A stretch of 43,831 nucleotides of DNA, from NCBI GenBank assembly GCA_016199065.1, contig JACQHK010000047.1, forward strand, positions 1 to 43,831. The letters are read 5' to 3'. The position numbers were made by a program, and so were the translations under genes. Every line of letters begins with the position of its first letter. Within the stretch, counting starts at the first letter, position 1. Below, in pieces: positions 8,785-18,774 of the stretch. The stretch comes from Candidatus Microgenomates bacterium. Lineage in GTDB: Bacteria > Patescibacteriota > Microgenomatia > JACPZF01. The notes under the pieces were generated by a model. That model searched no databases and was not told where the DNA came from. It saw nothing but the letters and a program-made list of their open reading frames with translations.

Positions 8785-10570
8785 CTTTGCCATTATCGCC
8801 CATATTGATCACGGAAAATCTACTCTTGCCGATCGCCTTTTGGAATTTACCGGAGCAGTTTCCCAAAGGATCATGCAGGAACAATTTCTGGATCAAAACC
8901 CCATCTCCCGGGAACGCGGAATTACTATTAAACTCGCACCCGTACGACTCTTATATAAATATCGGCAAAAAGAGTACGAATTAAACATGATCGATACTCC
9001 GGGACACGTTGATTTTTCCTATGAAGTATCCCGTTCTCTTTCCAGCTGTGAAGGAACCATTTTGTTAGTTGACGCCACTCAGGGTATTCAGGCACAAACT
9101 CTGGCTCACGGAAAACTTGCGCAAAGTTTGGGTCTGACGATCATTCCGGTTTTGAATAAAGTCGATTTGCCTCAGGCAAGAATCGAAGAAGTAACCGCTG
9201 ATTTATCGGAAGTTTTTGGTTTTTCTCCCGACGAAATTTTTACAATCTCGGCTAAAACCGGGGCAGGTGTGGATAATGTTTTAGAAAAAATTATTACCAG
9301 AATTCCCCCTCCTGACGGTGGGGAAAATAATAGGTTGAGAGCTTTAATTTTCGACTCAATTTACGATGAACACCAGGGGATCATCGCTTACGTTAAGATT
9401 GCCGACGGAAAAATAGAAAGTAAAGAAAAAGATAGATTCCGCTTGAAATTTCTGGCAACCAAAACAGAAAATAATTTCTTGGAAATCGGCTATTTCACTC
9501 CGGAACGAACTGTTTCTTCGACTCTTTCTACCGGGGAAGTCGGTTTTATCGCTACGGGATTAAAAGATCCTACTAAAGTAAGAATCGGCGATACAATCAC
9601 AGTGATTAATAAAGATTTCCCGTTGCCTTCGAATTTTTCACCGCTTCCTGGATATCAGGAATTAAAACCGATGGTTTTCTTCGGTTTTTTCCCAAAATCG
9701 GGCAATGATTTTGAGAGATTAAAAGTTGCGTTGGAAAAACTTCATTTAAATGACTCCTCTTTTTCATATTCTCCGGAAAGTTCCAAAGCCCTAGGAAATG
9801 GTTTTCGCCTGGGGTTTTTAGGTTTATTGCACGGGGAAATTATTAAAGAACGACTTTTTAGAGAATTTAATCTTGATTTGATTGCCACAACGCCCAATGT
9901 CGAATACCAATGCCTGATTAACAATAATCTTATTGAGATCAAAAACATTGACGATATTCCTCCTTTATATACTGAATTGCGAGAGCCTTGGATGAAATTG
10001 GTAATTTTTACTCCGGAAAATTATGTAGGATCGATTATCACTCTCTGTCAGGAAAAAAGGGCGGTGATGTCGGACATGATTTATCACCAACAGCAGCATA
10101 CTGAAATGCATTGGGAAATGCCTTTGTCGGAAATGATTATCAACTTTTATGATCGTTTAAAATCCGTTTCGTCGGGTTTTGCCAATCTGGATTACAGTTT
10201 TTGGGATTTTCGAAAATTTGAAGGGAAGAAACTTACTGTCCTAATTAACCAGGAACCGGTAGATGCCCTATCTGTCATCGTAGCCAAGGAAAAAATGGAT
10301 TATTACGCAAGAGTTATGGCGCAAAAATTAAAATCGATTATTGATCGCCAACAATTTGAAGTACGTATTCAAATTGCCAACAACGGAAAAATTTTAGCCT
10401 CCGAAACCGTCTCGCCTTTTAGAAAAGACGTCATCCAAAAACTGTACGGGGGAGACAGAACCAGAAAAGATAAATTATTGGAAGCCCAGAAAAAAGGCAA
10501 GAAAAAAATGAAACAAATTGGCAAAATCAGTTTACCCGACGACGTTTTTGTGAGTTTTTATAAGATATAG
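8762..10570 (+). CDS. lepA: Elongation factor 4 (LepA GTPase)
   Basis: [58 protein letters not shown]; C-terminal [22 protein letters not shown]. Overlaps murJ by 23 bp. Confidence 0.97.
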   Translation: [602 protein letters not shown]

Positions 10571-10585
10571 AGTTTACCACGCGTA

Positions 10586-10602
10586 GCCAAGTCAGACTTG
10601 GC
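10586..10602. terminator. Hairpin between convergent genes, possible terminator
   Basis: GCCAAGTC-A-GACTTGGC perfect 8-bp stem between lepA (+) and the GH gene (-). Confidence 0.5.
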
Positions 10603-10609
10603 CGTAGTT

Positions 10610-12589
10610 TTAGCGAAGTGTGGTTCCGTCGAAATGGCGTAAAAAGAGGGTGTCTCCAGATAATTCATAAGGTTCTGTCGGTACGCTTAAAGAATTAACC
10701 TGCTTACCCACGATTCGCAATTCATCAATCACACCTCCGAAATTAGCAAAAGAAAATACGCCGTTTAAAATTATATCAACACCACTACTGCTTTCCTGGA
10801 TTTTCTCTCCGTCGACAAAAATTGCTAATTTTTCTTTACTCCAGGTTAAGCCAAGATGGTGCCATTGACCTTTACTCCACTCAGAAATTGAAGCTAAAAC
10901 CGTATTCTGCGCCAAACCATCTTTATATACACCAAAGGACAGTCTTTGACCAAAACCAACCTTTTCCCGTTTTAAAGCAAGCTCTTGTCCGTTATCTAAC
11001 TGTATTGAAAAAATGTTGACGGTTTCTTCCTCTTCTTCATTCCACAACTGCTTTATGAAGAAATCCATCGAACCGTTACCAACTAGTGTAAATTGTTGAG
11101 CGCTTAATTTTAGGGGTAAATCTTTATCCGTTAAGGATAATCCGCGGTTTTCCGGAAAGCCGAAATAACCCAAAGAAAAAGAATGCTCGGGTGCCATTTT
11201 CGTCATTTCTACTAAAACGCTGGATTGCGGACCAAGAGAAATGGTTTTTCTTAAAAAACCGTTTTTTCCGGAAAGAATTTCTTCCCTAGTGGAACCAAAT
11301 AGGTAAGTTGTCTTTACTTGATAATTAGCGTTCGGTAAATTGTTGATAGTCAAAGGCACATTCTCGCTGTGTGATCCATACGGATCGTAATTAACTAAAA
11401 TTATTTTTATTTTGTCGGCAGCTTTGGTGGCTATAGCAGTTACCCATGACCCTTCTCCGTCAATTTTTAACCGGTCGCCTGATAAATTGTTTAAAAATTT
11501 TAGGGCAAAATATTTAGGTTTTTTATTAAGTCCGTATTTTTCGTGCGTTAAAATTCCCCACCTGCCCCAGTATTCGCGATCGGCAGGACCGTCTTTTATT
11601 TCAAAAGAAAAAGCCCACTTTACTCTGTCTAATAATTGTCTCATCGCAGCAATGGTATGAGCAGAATCAAATACTCCGTCGTGGTTGGGCGAATTTTCCG
11701 CATCAGAACCCCACTCAGAAACTATAATTTCTAAATTTTTGTAGGCGGGAAAGGAATCTAAAATATCCTGTATTCCTTTCCAATCGCGGGAAAAAACTTC
11801 CGTGTCTTTGCTATATCGGTGGTAGGAAAGAAAATCTAAACGCAGATTATTGTTCCGGGAGTATTCAACCAAAGACCGAATCCAATTAGGATACATACCT
11901 GTCGTCACCGGTCCGCCTATTTTAAAAGCATTTGCGTTTTGCGCAGTCTGCGCACCAATGACTGAATGATAATATAATTCCAGATAATTCTTACCCCCAT
12001 TAATACTCCACCTGCCAAATAAATCGGGTTCATTCCAAACTTCATAATACAACCCTGCCAAATTTCTTCCGCTTCGACCGGAATAATGTTCCACGGTCGC
12101 CCGCACTAAATTACTCCACTCCTGCCAGTTCCTGGGTTTTTCCACCACATCTCCATCGGCGATATCAGGCGGCATGTAAGACAAAGCGAAAAAGGGTAAG
12201 GCCCCAGCCTGAAGAATGTTGTCTACCGTTCTGTCTAACTGAGAAAAATCATAATTTATTCTTCCGTCGGGACTTCGGGACACTATGTCATACAAATCGT
12301 AGAGATGATCAATCCTGATATATTGGGGTGAAAGTGATCTTATTTCGTTTACCGCCGGAGCCAACATCTGAGCTTTTTCTTCACCACCCTGAGCTAGGGC
12401 CTGCCAAGCAGGTTGAATTTGTCCTAGGTTTGAATTGTAATCAATCACCAAATTAGCAGGACTACCTGAAGCACGACCAATAATATTAATAACCAACTGA
12501 CCGGCAAAAACCAAAATGGGCAATGAAACCAAAAGAAAAACAAATAACAGAACTTGCTTGAGCGGATTTTTTGAAAGCTTTTTTTTCAT
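10610..12589 (-). CDS. Secreted GH39-like (clan GH-A) glycoside hydrolase with C-terminal LamG/concanavalin-like domain
   Basis: Signal/TM; YYEVWNEPDLFG (acid/base), IIVSEWGSD (nucleophile); C-terminal WHHLGLTWSKEKLAIFVDGEKI and IDELRI typical of LamG. Confidence 0.75.
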   Translation of the reverse strand: MKKKLSKNPLKQVLLFVFLLVSLPILVFAGQLVINIIGRASGSPANLVIDYNSNLGQIQPAWQALAQGGEEKAQMLAPAVNEIRSLSPQYIRIDHLYDLYDIVSRSPDGRINYDFSQLDRTVDNILQAGALPFFALSYMPPDIADGDVVEKPRNWQEWSNLVRATVEHYSGRSGRNLAGLYYEVWNEPDLFGRWSINGGKNYLELYYHSVIGAQTAQNANAFKIGGPVTTGMYPNWIRSLVEYSRNNNLRLDFLSYHRYSKDTEVFSRDWKGIQDILDSFPAYKNLEIIVSEWGSDAENSPNHDGVFDSAHTIAAMRQLLDRVKWAFSFEIKDGPADREYWGRWGILTHEKYGLNKKPKYFALKFLNNLSGDRLKIDGEGSWVTAIATKAADKIKIILVNYDPYGSHSENVPLTINNLPNANYQVKTTYLFGSTREEILSGKNGFLRKTISLGPQSSVLVEMTKMAPEHSFSLGYFGFPENRGLSLTDKDLPLKLSAQQFTLVGNGSMDFFIKQLWNEEEEETVNIFSIQLDNGQELALKREKVGFGQRLSFGVYKDGLAQNTVLASISEWSKGQWHHLGLTWSKEKLAIFVDGEKIQESSSGVDIILNGVFSFANFGGVIDELRIVGKQVNSLSVPTEPYELSGDTLFLRHFDGTTLR

Positions 12590-12684
12590 CTTACATTTTA
12601 ATTTTTAGTCTAATAAGCCTTATAAACCATATTAGACTTAGTATAAGATGAAAATCAAAAATGATTCAATCGGAAGAGAAGATC

Positions 12685-13929
12685 TTACTCCAAATAGTCT
12701 CTCAATTTTTTGCTTCTTGAAGGGTGTTTGAGCTTACGAATAGCTTTGGCTTCTATTTGACGGATTCTTTCGCGAGTAACGGAAAATTCGCGTCCTACTT
12801 CTTCTAAGGTTCTTGGTTTTCCGTCATACAAACCAAATCTTAATACCAAAACTTTTTTTTCTCGGTCGGATAAAGTTCCCAGGACTTCTTCCATCTGCTC
12901 TTTTAAGAGCTGTTTGGAAGCGCTGTCGTATGGAGAGGGTTGACTCTGGTCCTGAATAAAATCACCCAACAGACTATCTTCGTCATCGCCTACGGGGGTT
13001 TCTAAGGAAGTTGGTTCTTGGGAAACTTTAACAATTTCCCTAACCTTGGCTACATCAACGTCCAAAGCTTTGGCAACTTCTTCAGGAGTCGGCTCGCGAC
13101 CCAATTCCTGCATTAATTTCCGGGCGGTTCTTAAATAGCGGTTAATGGTTTCCACCATGTGCACCGGAATTCTGATGGTTCTGGCCTGATCGGCAATGGC
13201 CCGAGTAATTGCCTGTCTGATCCACCAAGTGGCATACGTAGAAAATTTAAAGCCCTTTCGCCAATCGTATTTTTCTACTGCCCTGATTAATCCCTGATTC
13301 CCTTCCTGAATTAAATCCAACAGGCTCATTCCCCGGCCGATGTACTTTTTGGCAATGGAGACTACTAAACGAAGATTAGACTCGACAAGTTTTTTCTTGG
13401 CTTTTTCATCGCCTGCCTCAACTTTTTTTGCTAAATAAATCTCTTCTTCGAAAGTAAGAAGGGGAACTCTGCCTATTTCTTTTAAATACATTCTGACCGG
13501 GTCAGTAATAAAGGTTTGATTAATTTCAGACAGTACTTCGATTTCTTTTTCGAGTTCCGCAACGCTTTTGGCACCTTCCTCGTCTTCTTCTGAGGTCGAC
13601 TCAAACACATCGATCTTTTCCTTCATTAATTTGTCGTACAATAAATCGATCTCATCAATGTGTTGTTCGGTTTGAGGAAAGGCTTCCAGAATTTCATCCT
13701 GTGTCAGAAAGCCGTTTTTCCTGCCTCTCTCCAATAGCAACTTTATCGCTTCAGGGTATGAAGATTTTTTGGTCGGTGGTTGTTTTTCTCCTATTTTGAC
13801 CTTTGTTGGAGAGGAAATTTTAGTTTTTGGAAGAGCAGGTTTGACCTTGACCGCTTTGTTTTTAGCTGAAAGTTTACTTTCTAAAATGATCTTTTTACTT
13901 TTAGCTTTAATTTTGGTTTTTGATTTCAT
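12685..13929 (-). CDS. rpoD: Primary sigma-70 factor RpoD/SigA
   Basis: [90 protein letters not shown]; follows dnaG. Confidence 0.97.
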   Translation of the reverse strand: MKSKTKIKAKSKKIILESKLSAKNKAVKVKPALPKTKISSPTKVKIGEKQPPTKKSSYPEAIKLLLERGRKNGFLTQDEILEAFPQTEQHIDEIDLLYDKLMKEKIDVFESTSEEDEEGAKSVAELEKEIEVLSEINQTFITDPVRMYLKEIGRVPLLTFEEEIYLAKKVEAGDEKAKKKLVESNLRLVVSIAKKYIGRGMSLLDLIQEGNQGLIRAVEKYDWRKGFKFSTYATWWIRQAITRAIADQARTIRIPVHMVETINRYLRTARKLMQELGREPTPEEVAKALDVDVAKVREIVKVSQEPTSLETPVGDDEDSLLGDFIQDQSQPSPYDSASKQLLKEQMEEVLGTLSDREKKVLVLRFGLYDGKPRTLEEVGREFSVTRERIRQIEAKAIRKLKHPSRSKKLRDYLE

Positions 13930-13970
13930 AAGCCTCTATTTTATATTTTTTGATTCAAACAGACAATAAC

Positions 13971-15743
13971 TTACCTGCTCAATTCCTTCATTTCGGTCGT
14001 AGTCTTCTCAAATTCCAAGGTCAGTTTATTTAACATTTTTTCTTCGGTTGTTTTTTCAATTTCCTTGCTGATTTTTTGCATCTTATTTTTTAGAGTGTTT
14101 ATTTTAATTTCCCTTATTGTTCGTCGAAAATCACTGTCTTTTTCTTCTTCACTGTCTATTTTTAAATCTTCTAAAAACAGGCGGTCAATTGTCGGAACCA
14201 GTTCAATCGGTGAAATCTTGGCAAATTTTTTGATATCCCAGTTTTTTTGTTGAGTTAAAAAGTTTGTTACATTAACCAGAATTTTTTTTAGCAGGTCGTT
14301 TTGATAATAATTTTTTAGAACATCCAGTTCCTTTTCGTATATCCCAGGGTTGAAACTTTGCATTAATAATGACAACAGATGTTCTTCCAGCGTTACTTCC
14401 CGAGGTCTTTCTGCTATCTGTACTACCTGATTAGTCGTTAAACTATTAAGTTTTAATGCTTTTTCAAAAACTTCTATTTCTTTGAGCAGTAATTCAACGG
14501 AAGCGTTTAATTTTGCAGAAAGAATTTTCAAATAATGGTCTTTAACAATCAGATTCTCTATTTTAGCCAGGATTGGTAATACTTCCTTAACAATAGCTTT
14601 TTTACCATCGGCTTGTGAGACATCGTATTTTTCTAAAGCTTTATTAATATAATAATCATAAATCGGTAGGGCTTTTTTAATTGATTCTTTCCAATACTGC
14701 ACGCCTTCTCTGACGCACTCATCCGGATCCTTACCTTTGGTTAAGATCACTACTTTTAGGGAAAAACCAAGTTTTTCAGCCAATTCAATTCCCCGGCGGG
14801 CTGCCAAATCACCTGCCAAATCGGCGTCCAGCGAAATTAACAAAGTATCACAGTACCTTCTCAAAAGTTCCAATTGTCCCTGGGTCAGAGCTGAACCTTT
14901 AATGGCCACCACGTTTGATACTCCGGCCTGAAAGGAGGCAAGAGCGTCGATTTCGCCCTCTACCACAATTGCCTTTCCTTCTTTTCTGATGGTTTCTTTG
15001 GTAACATCAAGTCCATACAAAACATTTCCTTTAGTGTAAACCGGGGTCTCGGAAGTGTTAATATATTTAGCTTCATTATCCTGGGCATCGGCAAAAATTT
15101 TCCTGCCAGCAAAACCCACCACCTGTCCGCGGTGGTTTTTAAGGGTAAACATCAACCTTCCCCGGAATCGGTCATAATATGAATCTCGCTGGGGATTTTT
15201 GATCACCAAACCAGCCTCAACCATTTCCTGAGCAGTAAAACCCTTTTTCTTTAAAAACCTCAGAACACTTTCCCAGCTGTTAGGGGAATAACCTATTTTA
15301 AAAGTCTCCAAGGTCTTTCTGTTTAGTTCCCTCTTTAAAATGTAGTCCAACGCCTCTTTACCGATCCGATGATTTAACAGCAGGTAGTGATAATATTCAC
15401 TGACTAAATGGTTCATCTGATAAATTCTGTCTTTTTTTGCGCCTTGAGCCGAATCGTATTGAACTCTTTCCAGTTTAACGCCGGCTTTGTCCGCCAACAT
15501 TTTTAACGCTTCACCAAAATCCATACTCTCAATTTTTTCCATAAATTCAATGGCATCTCCCCCTTCCCCACAACCAAAACAATGCCAAATCTGACGCTCG
15601 GGAGACACCATAAAAGACGGGCTTTTTTCGTTGTGAAAAGGACAGTTGGCTTTAAAATTACGACCGGCTTTTTTAAGAGGAACGTATTGACCAATCAAGT
15701 TCACAATATCAGTTTTTTGCTTAACCTGCTCTATCTGATCCAT
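13971..15743 (-). CDS. dnaG: DNA primase
   Basis: VPLKKAGRNFKANCPFHNEKSPSFMVSPERQIWHCFGCGEGGDAIEF zinc finger; VVEGEIDALASFQAGVSNVVAIKGSALT TOPRIM. Confidence 0.97.
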   Translation of the reverse strand: MDQIEQVKQKTDIVNLIGQYVPLKKAGRNFKANCPFHNEKSPSFMVSPERQIWHCFGCGEGGDAIEFMEKIESMDFGEALKMLADKAGVKLERVQYDSAQGAKKDRIYQMNHLVSEYYHYLLLNHRIGKEALDYILKRELNRKTLETFKIGYSPNSWESVLRFLKKKGFTAQEMVEAGLVIKNPQRDSYYDRFRGRLMFTLKNHRGQVVGFAGRKIFADAQDNEAKYINTSETPVYTKGNVLYGLDVTKETIRKEGKAIVVEGEIDALASFQAGVSNVVAIKGSALTQGQLELLRRYCDTLLISLDADLAGDLAARRGIELAEKLGFSLKVVILTKGKDPDECVREGVQYWKESIKKALPIYDYYINKALEKYDVSQADGKKAIVKEVLPILAKIENLIVKDHYLKILSAKLNASVELLLKEIEVFEKALKLNSLTTNQVVQIAERPREVTLEEHLLSLLMQSFNPGIYEKELDVLKNYYQNDLLKKILVNVTNFLTQQKNWDIKKFAKISPIELVPTIDRLFLEDLKIDSEEEKDSDFRRTIREIKINTLKNKMQKISKEIEKTTEEKMLNKLTLEFEKTTTEMKELSR

Positions 15744-15781
15744 AGCAGCCGCATTATAACATGCGGCCAGAATGAGTTTGA

Positions 15782-16975
15782 TTAATTTTTTGAATGAGAT
15801 TTACTGAAGTTATCAATGTCTCTCGTGGAATTATAAATTCTCGTTGATTTACCAAGAATCAATTTTTCATCTTGCCGAGCCCGTTCTAAATCTTCGCTTC
15901 TACTACTTAAGACTATTTCCTTCATCTTCTTATTCTTATCCCATTTTATAGTGCAGATATAATCTTGGTCCCAATTACCGAAGTCTACTTCTTTAATTTT
16001 ACTTTTTACGTCTTTTAATAAACACAGGCGAACTCTTATGCTCGCCTGTAAATGTAGTTTAATATGTTCCCTAAGAATTTTTCGATTTAACTCCGATAAG
16101 TTTTTAATTAAAAAAACAAAGGTCATGTTTTTAAGTCTTTTCGCTGCCTCTCTGCAATCCTGATAATATTGACCTCTGGGATTCCAGTCGTCAACCCAGG
16201 TAGGAAATGTACCAAATCCGCTATAGGTCAGGTTAGAAAAATGAAATCTTCCTTCATCAAATATTTCTTCGGGTTTTAAGTGAATAATTTTTTCATTATT
16301 TTTCTTTAAATAGTCTGAAGCATATCGTTCACTTCGGTGTTTAATATATCTCTGATACATTGATAAATCCAATCTGGTAAGGCATAAATCAAGAACCAAA
16401 GGAAATTCGTTTAAGTTTACCGCCGAGTTCATGTGTCCAGCTTTTTTAACGAAGATTAAAGAGCTGTCCAACATTTTTGCAAACAATATTGGGTGGCTTT
16501 TGGAAACATAAGGGTCGTTTTCGGAATACAAGACATAGGAAACCGGAATTAACTTTTTTAATTGGTCGAAATCAAAATCTGTTTTATAAAAAGTTTTATT
16601 AACAAGATCGAACTGCCAAAGATTATTTAATTTTTCCATGAACGGACTCACAAATATGGCGCAATCAAGCCTTATATTGTATTTTGATACGACGTGTAAA
16701 ATAAAAAGCGGGCCTAGCGAATGACCAATAAAACAAAGTTTTTCGCCTTTTTTTAAGGCTGGTAAAACTTCTTTTTCAAAAACTTTAAACCAATTTTCTA
16801 AACTTTGACGGGAAGGCACAATATTTTTCCCCAACTTGGTTATTTCTTCAAAATCCTCACTGGGAAACTCGGGTACTAAAACGTCTTGGCCCAAAATCTC
16901 TAATTGTTCCCTAAGTCGAGGAAACCAATTTTCCTGCGGATGACCGAAAGATCCATGAAATAAAATAAATTTCAT
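15782..16975 (-). CDS. RBBP9/YdeN-like alpha/beta hydrolase fused to an unidentified ~190-aa C-terminal domain
   Basis: FILFHGSFGHPQENWFPRLREQLE, FIGHSLGPLFILH nucleophile elbow, ENDPYVS, KKAGHMNSA; unassigned domain after ~residue 205. Confidence 0.7.
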   Translation of the reverse strand: MKFILFHGSFGHPQENWFPRLREQLEILGQDVLVPEFPSEDFEEITKLGKNIVPSRQSLENWFKVFEKEVLPALKKGEKLCFIGHSLGPLFILHVVSKYNIRLDCAIFVSPFMEKLNNLWQFDLVNKTFYKTDFDFDQLKKLIPVSYVLYSENDPYVSKSHPILFAKMLDSSLIFVKKAGHMNSAVNLNEFPLVLDLCLTRLDLSMYQRYIKHRSERYASDYLKKNNEKIIHLKPEEIFDEGRFHFSNLTYSGFGTFPTWVDDWNPRGQYYQDCREAAKRLKNMTFVFLIKNLSELNRKILREHIKLHLQASIRVRLCLLKDVKSKIKEVDFGNWDQDYICTIKWDKNKKMKEIVLSSRSEDLERARQDEKLILGKSTRIYNSTRDIDNFSKSHSKN

Positions 16976-17058
16976 ACGCTTATCAATTTCTTTAATCGTA
17001 TTTTACCCCACTTCAACAATTATTTCCCATTCTATTTCTTAATATTGTCAGTATATTT

Positions 17059-17664
17059 TTATGTAACCTTTTCCAGATTGATAACGATATGTTTACAAAA
17101 CCATAAAGAATTGACATATTGATACTTTACTGTCGGTCTCAAACCCAAATCCTCAATTATTTCCTCCCACTGATTAAGTCTCAAATAATTATAGGGCAGA
17201 CTTATACCATATGGTTTATTTCCGATATAGTCAGAAACTTTCAACGCCAGAAAGTCGAAACGATTATCCCAATAATGATCTTTTATCAAAACGTTTTTCC
17301 GAGCGACCCTTTTTGCCTCTCTCAACAACTCATCGGGTTTCAAATCGTGGTGTAAAACATCAATAATTAGAACAGAATCGAATGAATTATCTTTAAAAGG
17401 AAGTCTTTTTCCGTCATACTGATAGGTTTTTATGTACTGTTTTGTTTGCAAAACGGTATCTATCCCAACAAACTTCACGCCGGGAAGCCTGTTGGACATC
17501 AAATAGGCAAGACTCCCATCGGAACATCCAAAATCAAGAACACTACGGCTTCCCCTCAAATACGGTACCAGTTTTTTCACCAAGTCTGTTTTTCTCCTGG
17601 GAAATCCCACTCTTTCGTTATGCTGACGAAGTAAGTACAGAATGGGTGTTTGGAGATTAATCAT
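17059..17664 (-). CDS. Class I SAM-dependent methyltransferase
   Basis: VLDFGCSDGSLAYLMSNRLPGVKFVGID and FDSVLIIDVLHHD. Confidence 0.8.
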   Translation of the reverse strand: MINLQTPILYLLRQHNERVGFPRRKTDLVKKLVPYLRGSRSVLDFGCSDGSLAYLMSNRLPGVKFVGIDTVLQTKQYIKTYQYDGKRLPFKDNSFDSVLIIDVLHHDLKPDELLREAKRVARKNVLIKDHYWDNRFDFLALKVSDYIGNKPYGISLPYNYLRLNQWEEIIEDLGLRPTVKYQYVNSLWFCKHIVINLEKVT

Positions 17665-18760
17665 AAGTTATTATTTTTTCTGATGATTCTCTCATTTTTT
17701 CCAAAATTTTCTTTGCTTCTTTTTCATCAGCAAATCTGGGTTGTGCATAGTCTTCAATAATCACCGGGTAAAAGCGTACAGATTCTAAATATTTATCGTT
17801 AAAAGTATAAACTCCTACCACTCCCTCTCTGGTTTCCCGAGACCACATCTGGTCGAAAACAAAATTGCCGTGGGCGTAGGTAATTAATTTATCTTTATAA
17901 ATTTCGACACCCTGTACCCAATGAGGATGATTACCGATAATCAGATCCGCTCCTAAGTCGATGGCCTTTTGCCCTAATTCTCTTTGCCTGTCTGATGGAT
18001 CATAGACATATTCTACCCCCCAATGAAACTGCACAATCAGAAAATCAACTTTTGGCCTTAACTGCTTAATTTCTTTTTCCATTATTCCCATATCTGCCCA
18101 AGAGACTCCTTGTTCTTCGGCACCAATATCGTTGTATCCTAAAAAGCCAAACTTTTTATCGTTAACGGTTAATATCGCCGGTGAATTATTACCGGTAACA
18201 CTGATGCTGTTTTTTTGTAAAATTTCTTGGGTTTCTTTTACACCCTCTAGACGATGGTTTCCCGTGTGATTGTTGGCTAAATTCACAATATCCACCCCGG
18301 AAAAAATTAAACCCTCCACGCTTCTTCCATCACCGCAAAAAATCATTCCTTCCTGAGTTGTAGGACAATCTTTTAACAGGGGTGTTTCCAGATTAGTAAA
18401 AGTCAGGTCACCTGATTTGAGTAATCCAACTGTTTTTTCAAAGGGAAAGGTAAAGTTATTTTTACTCACCATTTTATAATTTACCGTTCTGGCAGGAAGC
18501 ACGTCTCCGGTGGCAACTAAAATATATTTTCCTTCTTCTTTTTGCGGCAGGACCTGAGGGTCCTGGTAGGAAAAAATTTCTTCAGGGGTAAAGTCTTTAA
18601 TGTTTTGATAATCCTGTGGTTTTGAGGTTACCACAATTTTTGCAGGAGAAAAAATATTCAATTGTCTCTCTTGTAAGAGTTGACTTTTAAAAAAATTAGC
18701 AGAATAAATTACAATTATCACTACCAGCAAAACCGGAATGAGTAAGAATCCTTTTTTCAT
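17657..18760 (-). CDS. CapA-family (PGA_cap) metallophosphoesterase-like protein, membrane anchored
   Basis: ATGDVLPARTVNYKM, FTNLETPL, VDIVNLANNHTGNH, IVQFHWGVEY, LIIGNHPHWVQGVE. Confidence 0.88.
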   Translation of the reverse strand: MKKGFLLIPVLLVVIIVIYSANFFKSQLLQERQLNIFSPAKIVVTSKPQDYQNIKDFTPEEIFSYQDPQVLPQKEEGKYILVATGDVLPARTVNYKMVSKNNFTFPFEKTVGLLKSGDLTFTNLETPLLKDCPTTQEGMIFCGDGRSVEGLIFSGVDIVNLANNHTGNHRLEGVKETQEILQKNSISVTGNNSPAILTVNDKKFGFLGYNDIGAEEQGVSWADMGIMEKEIKQLRPKVDFLIVQFHWGVEYVYDPSDRQRELGQKAIDLGADLIIGNHPHWVQGVEIYKDKLITYAHGNFVFDQMWSRETREGVVGVYTFNDKYLESVRFYPVIIEDYAQPRFADEKEAKKILEKMRESSEKIITYD

Positions 18761-18774
18761 AAAGTAATTTATAC

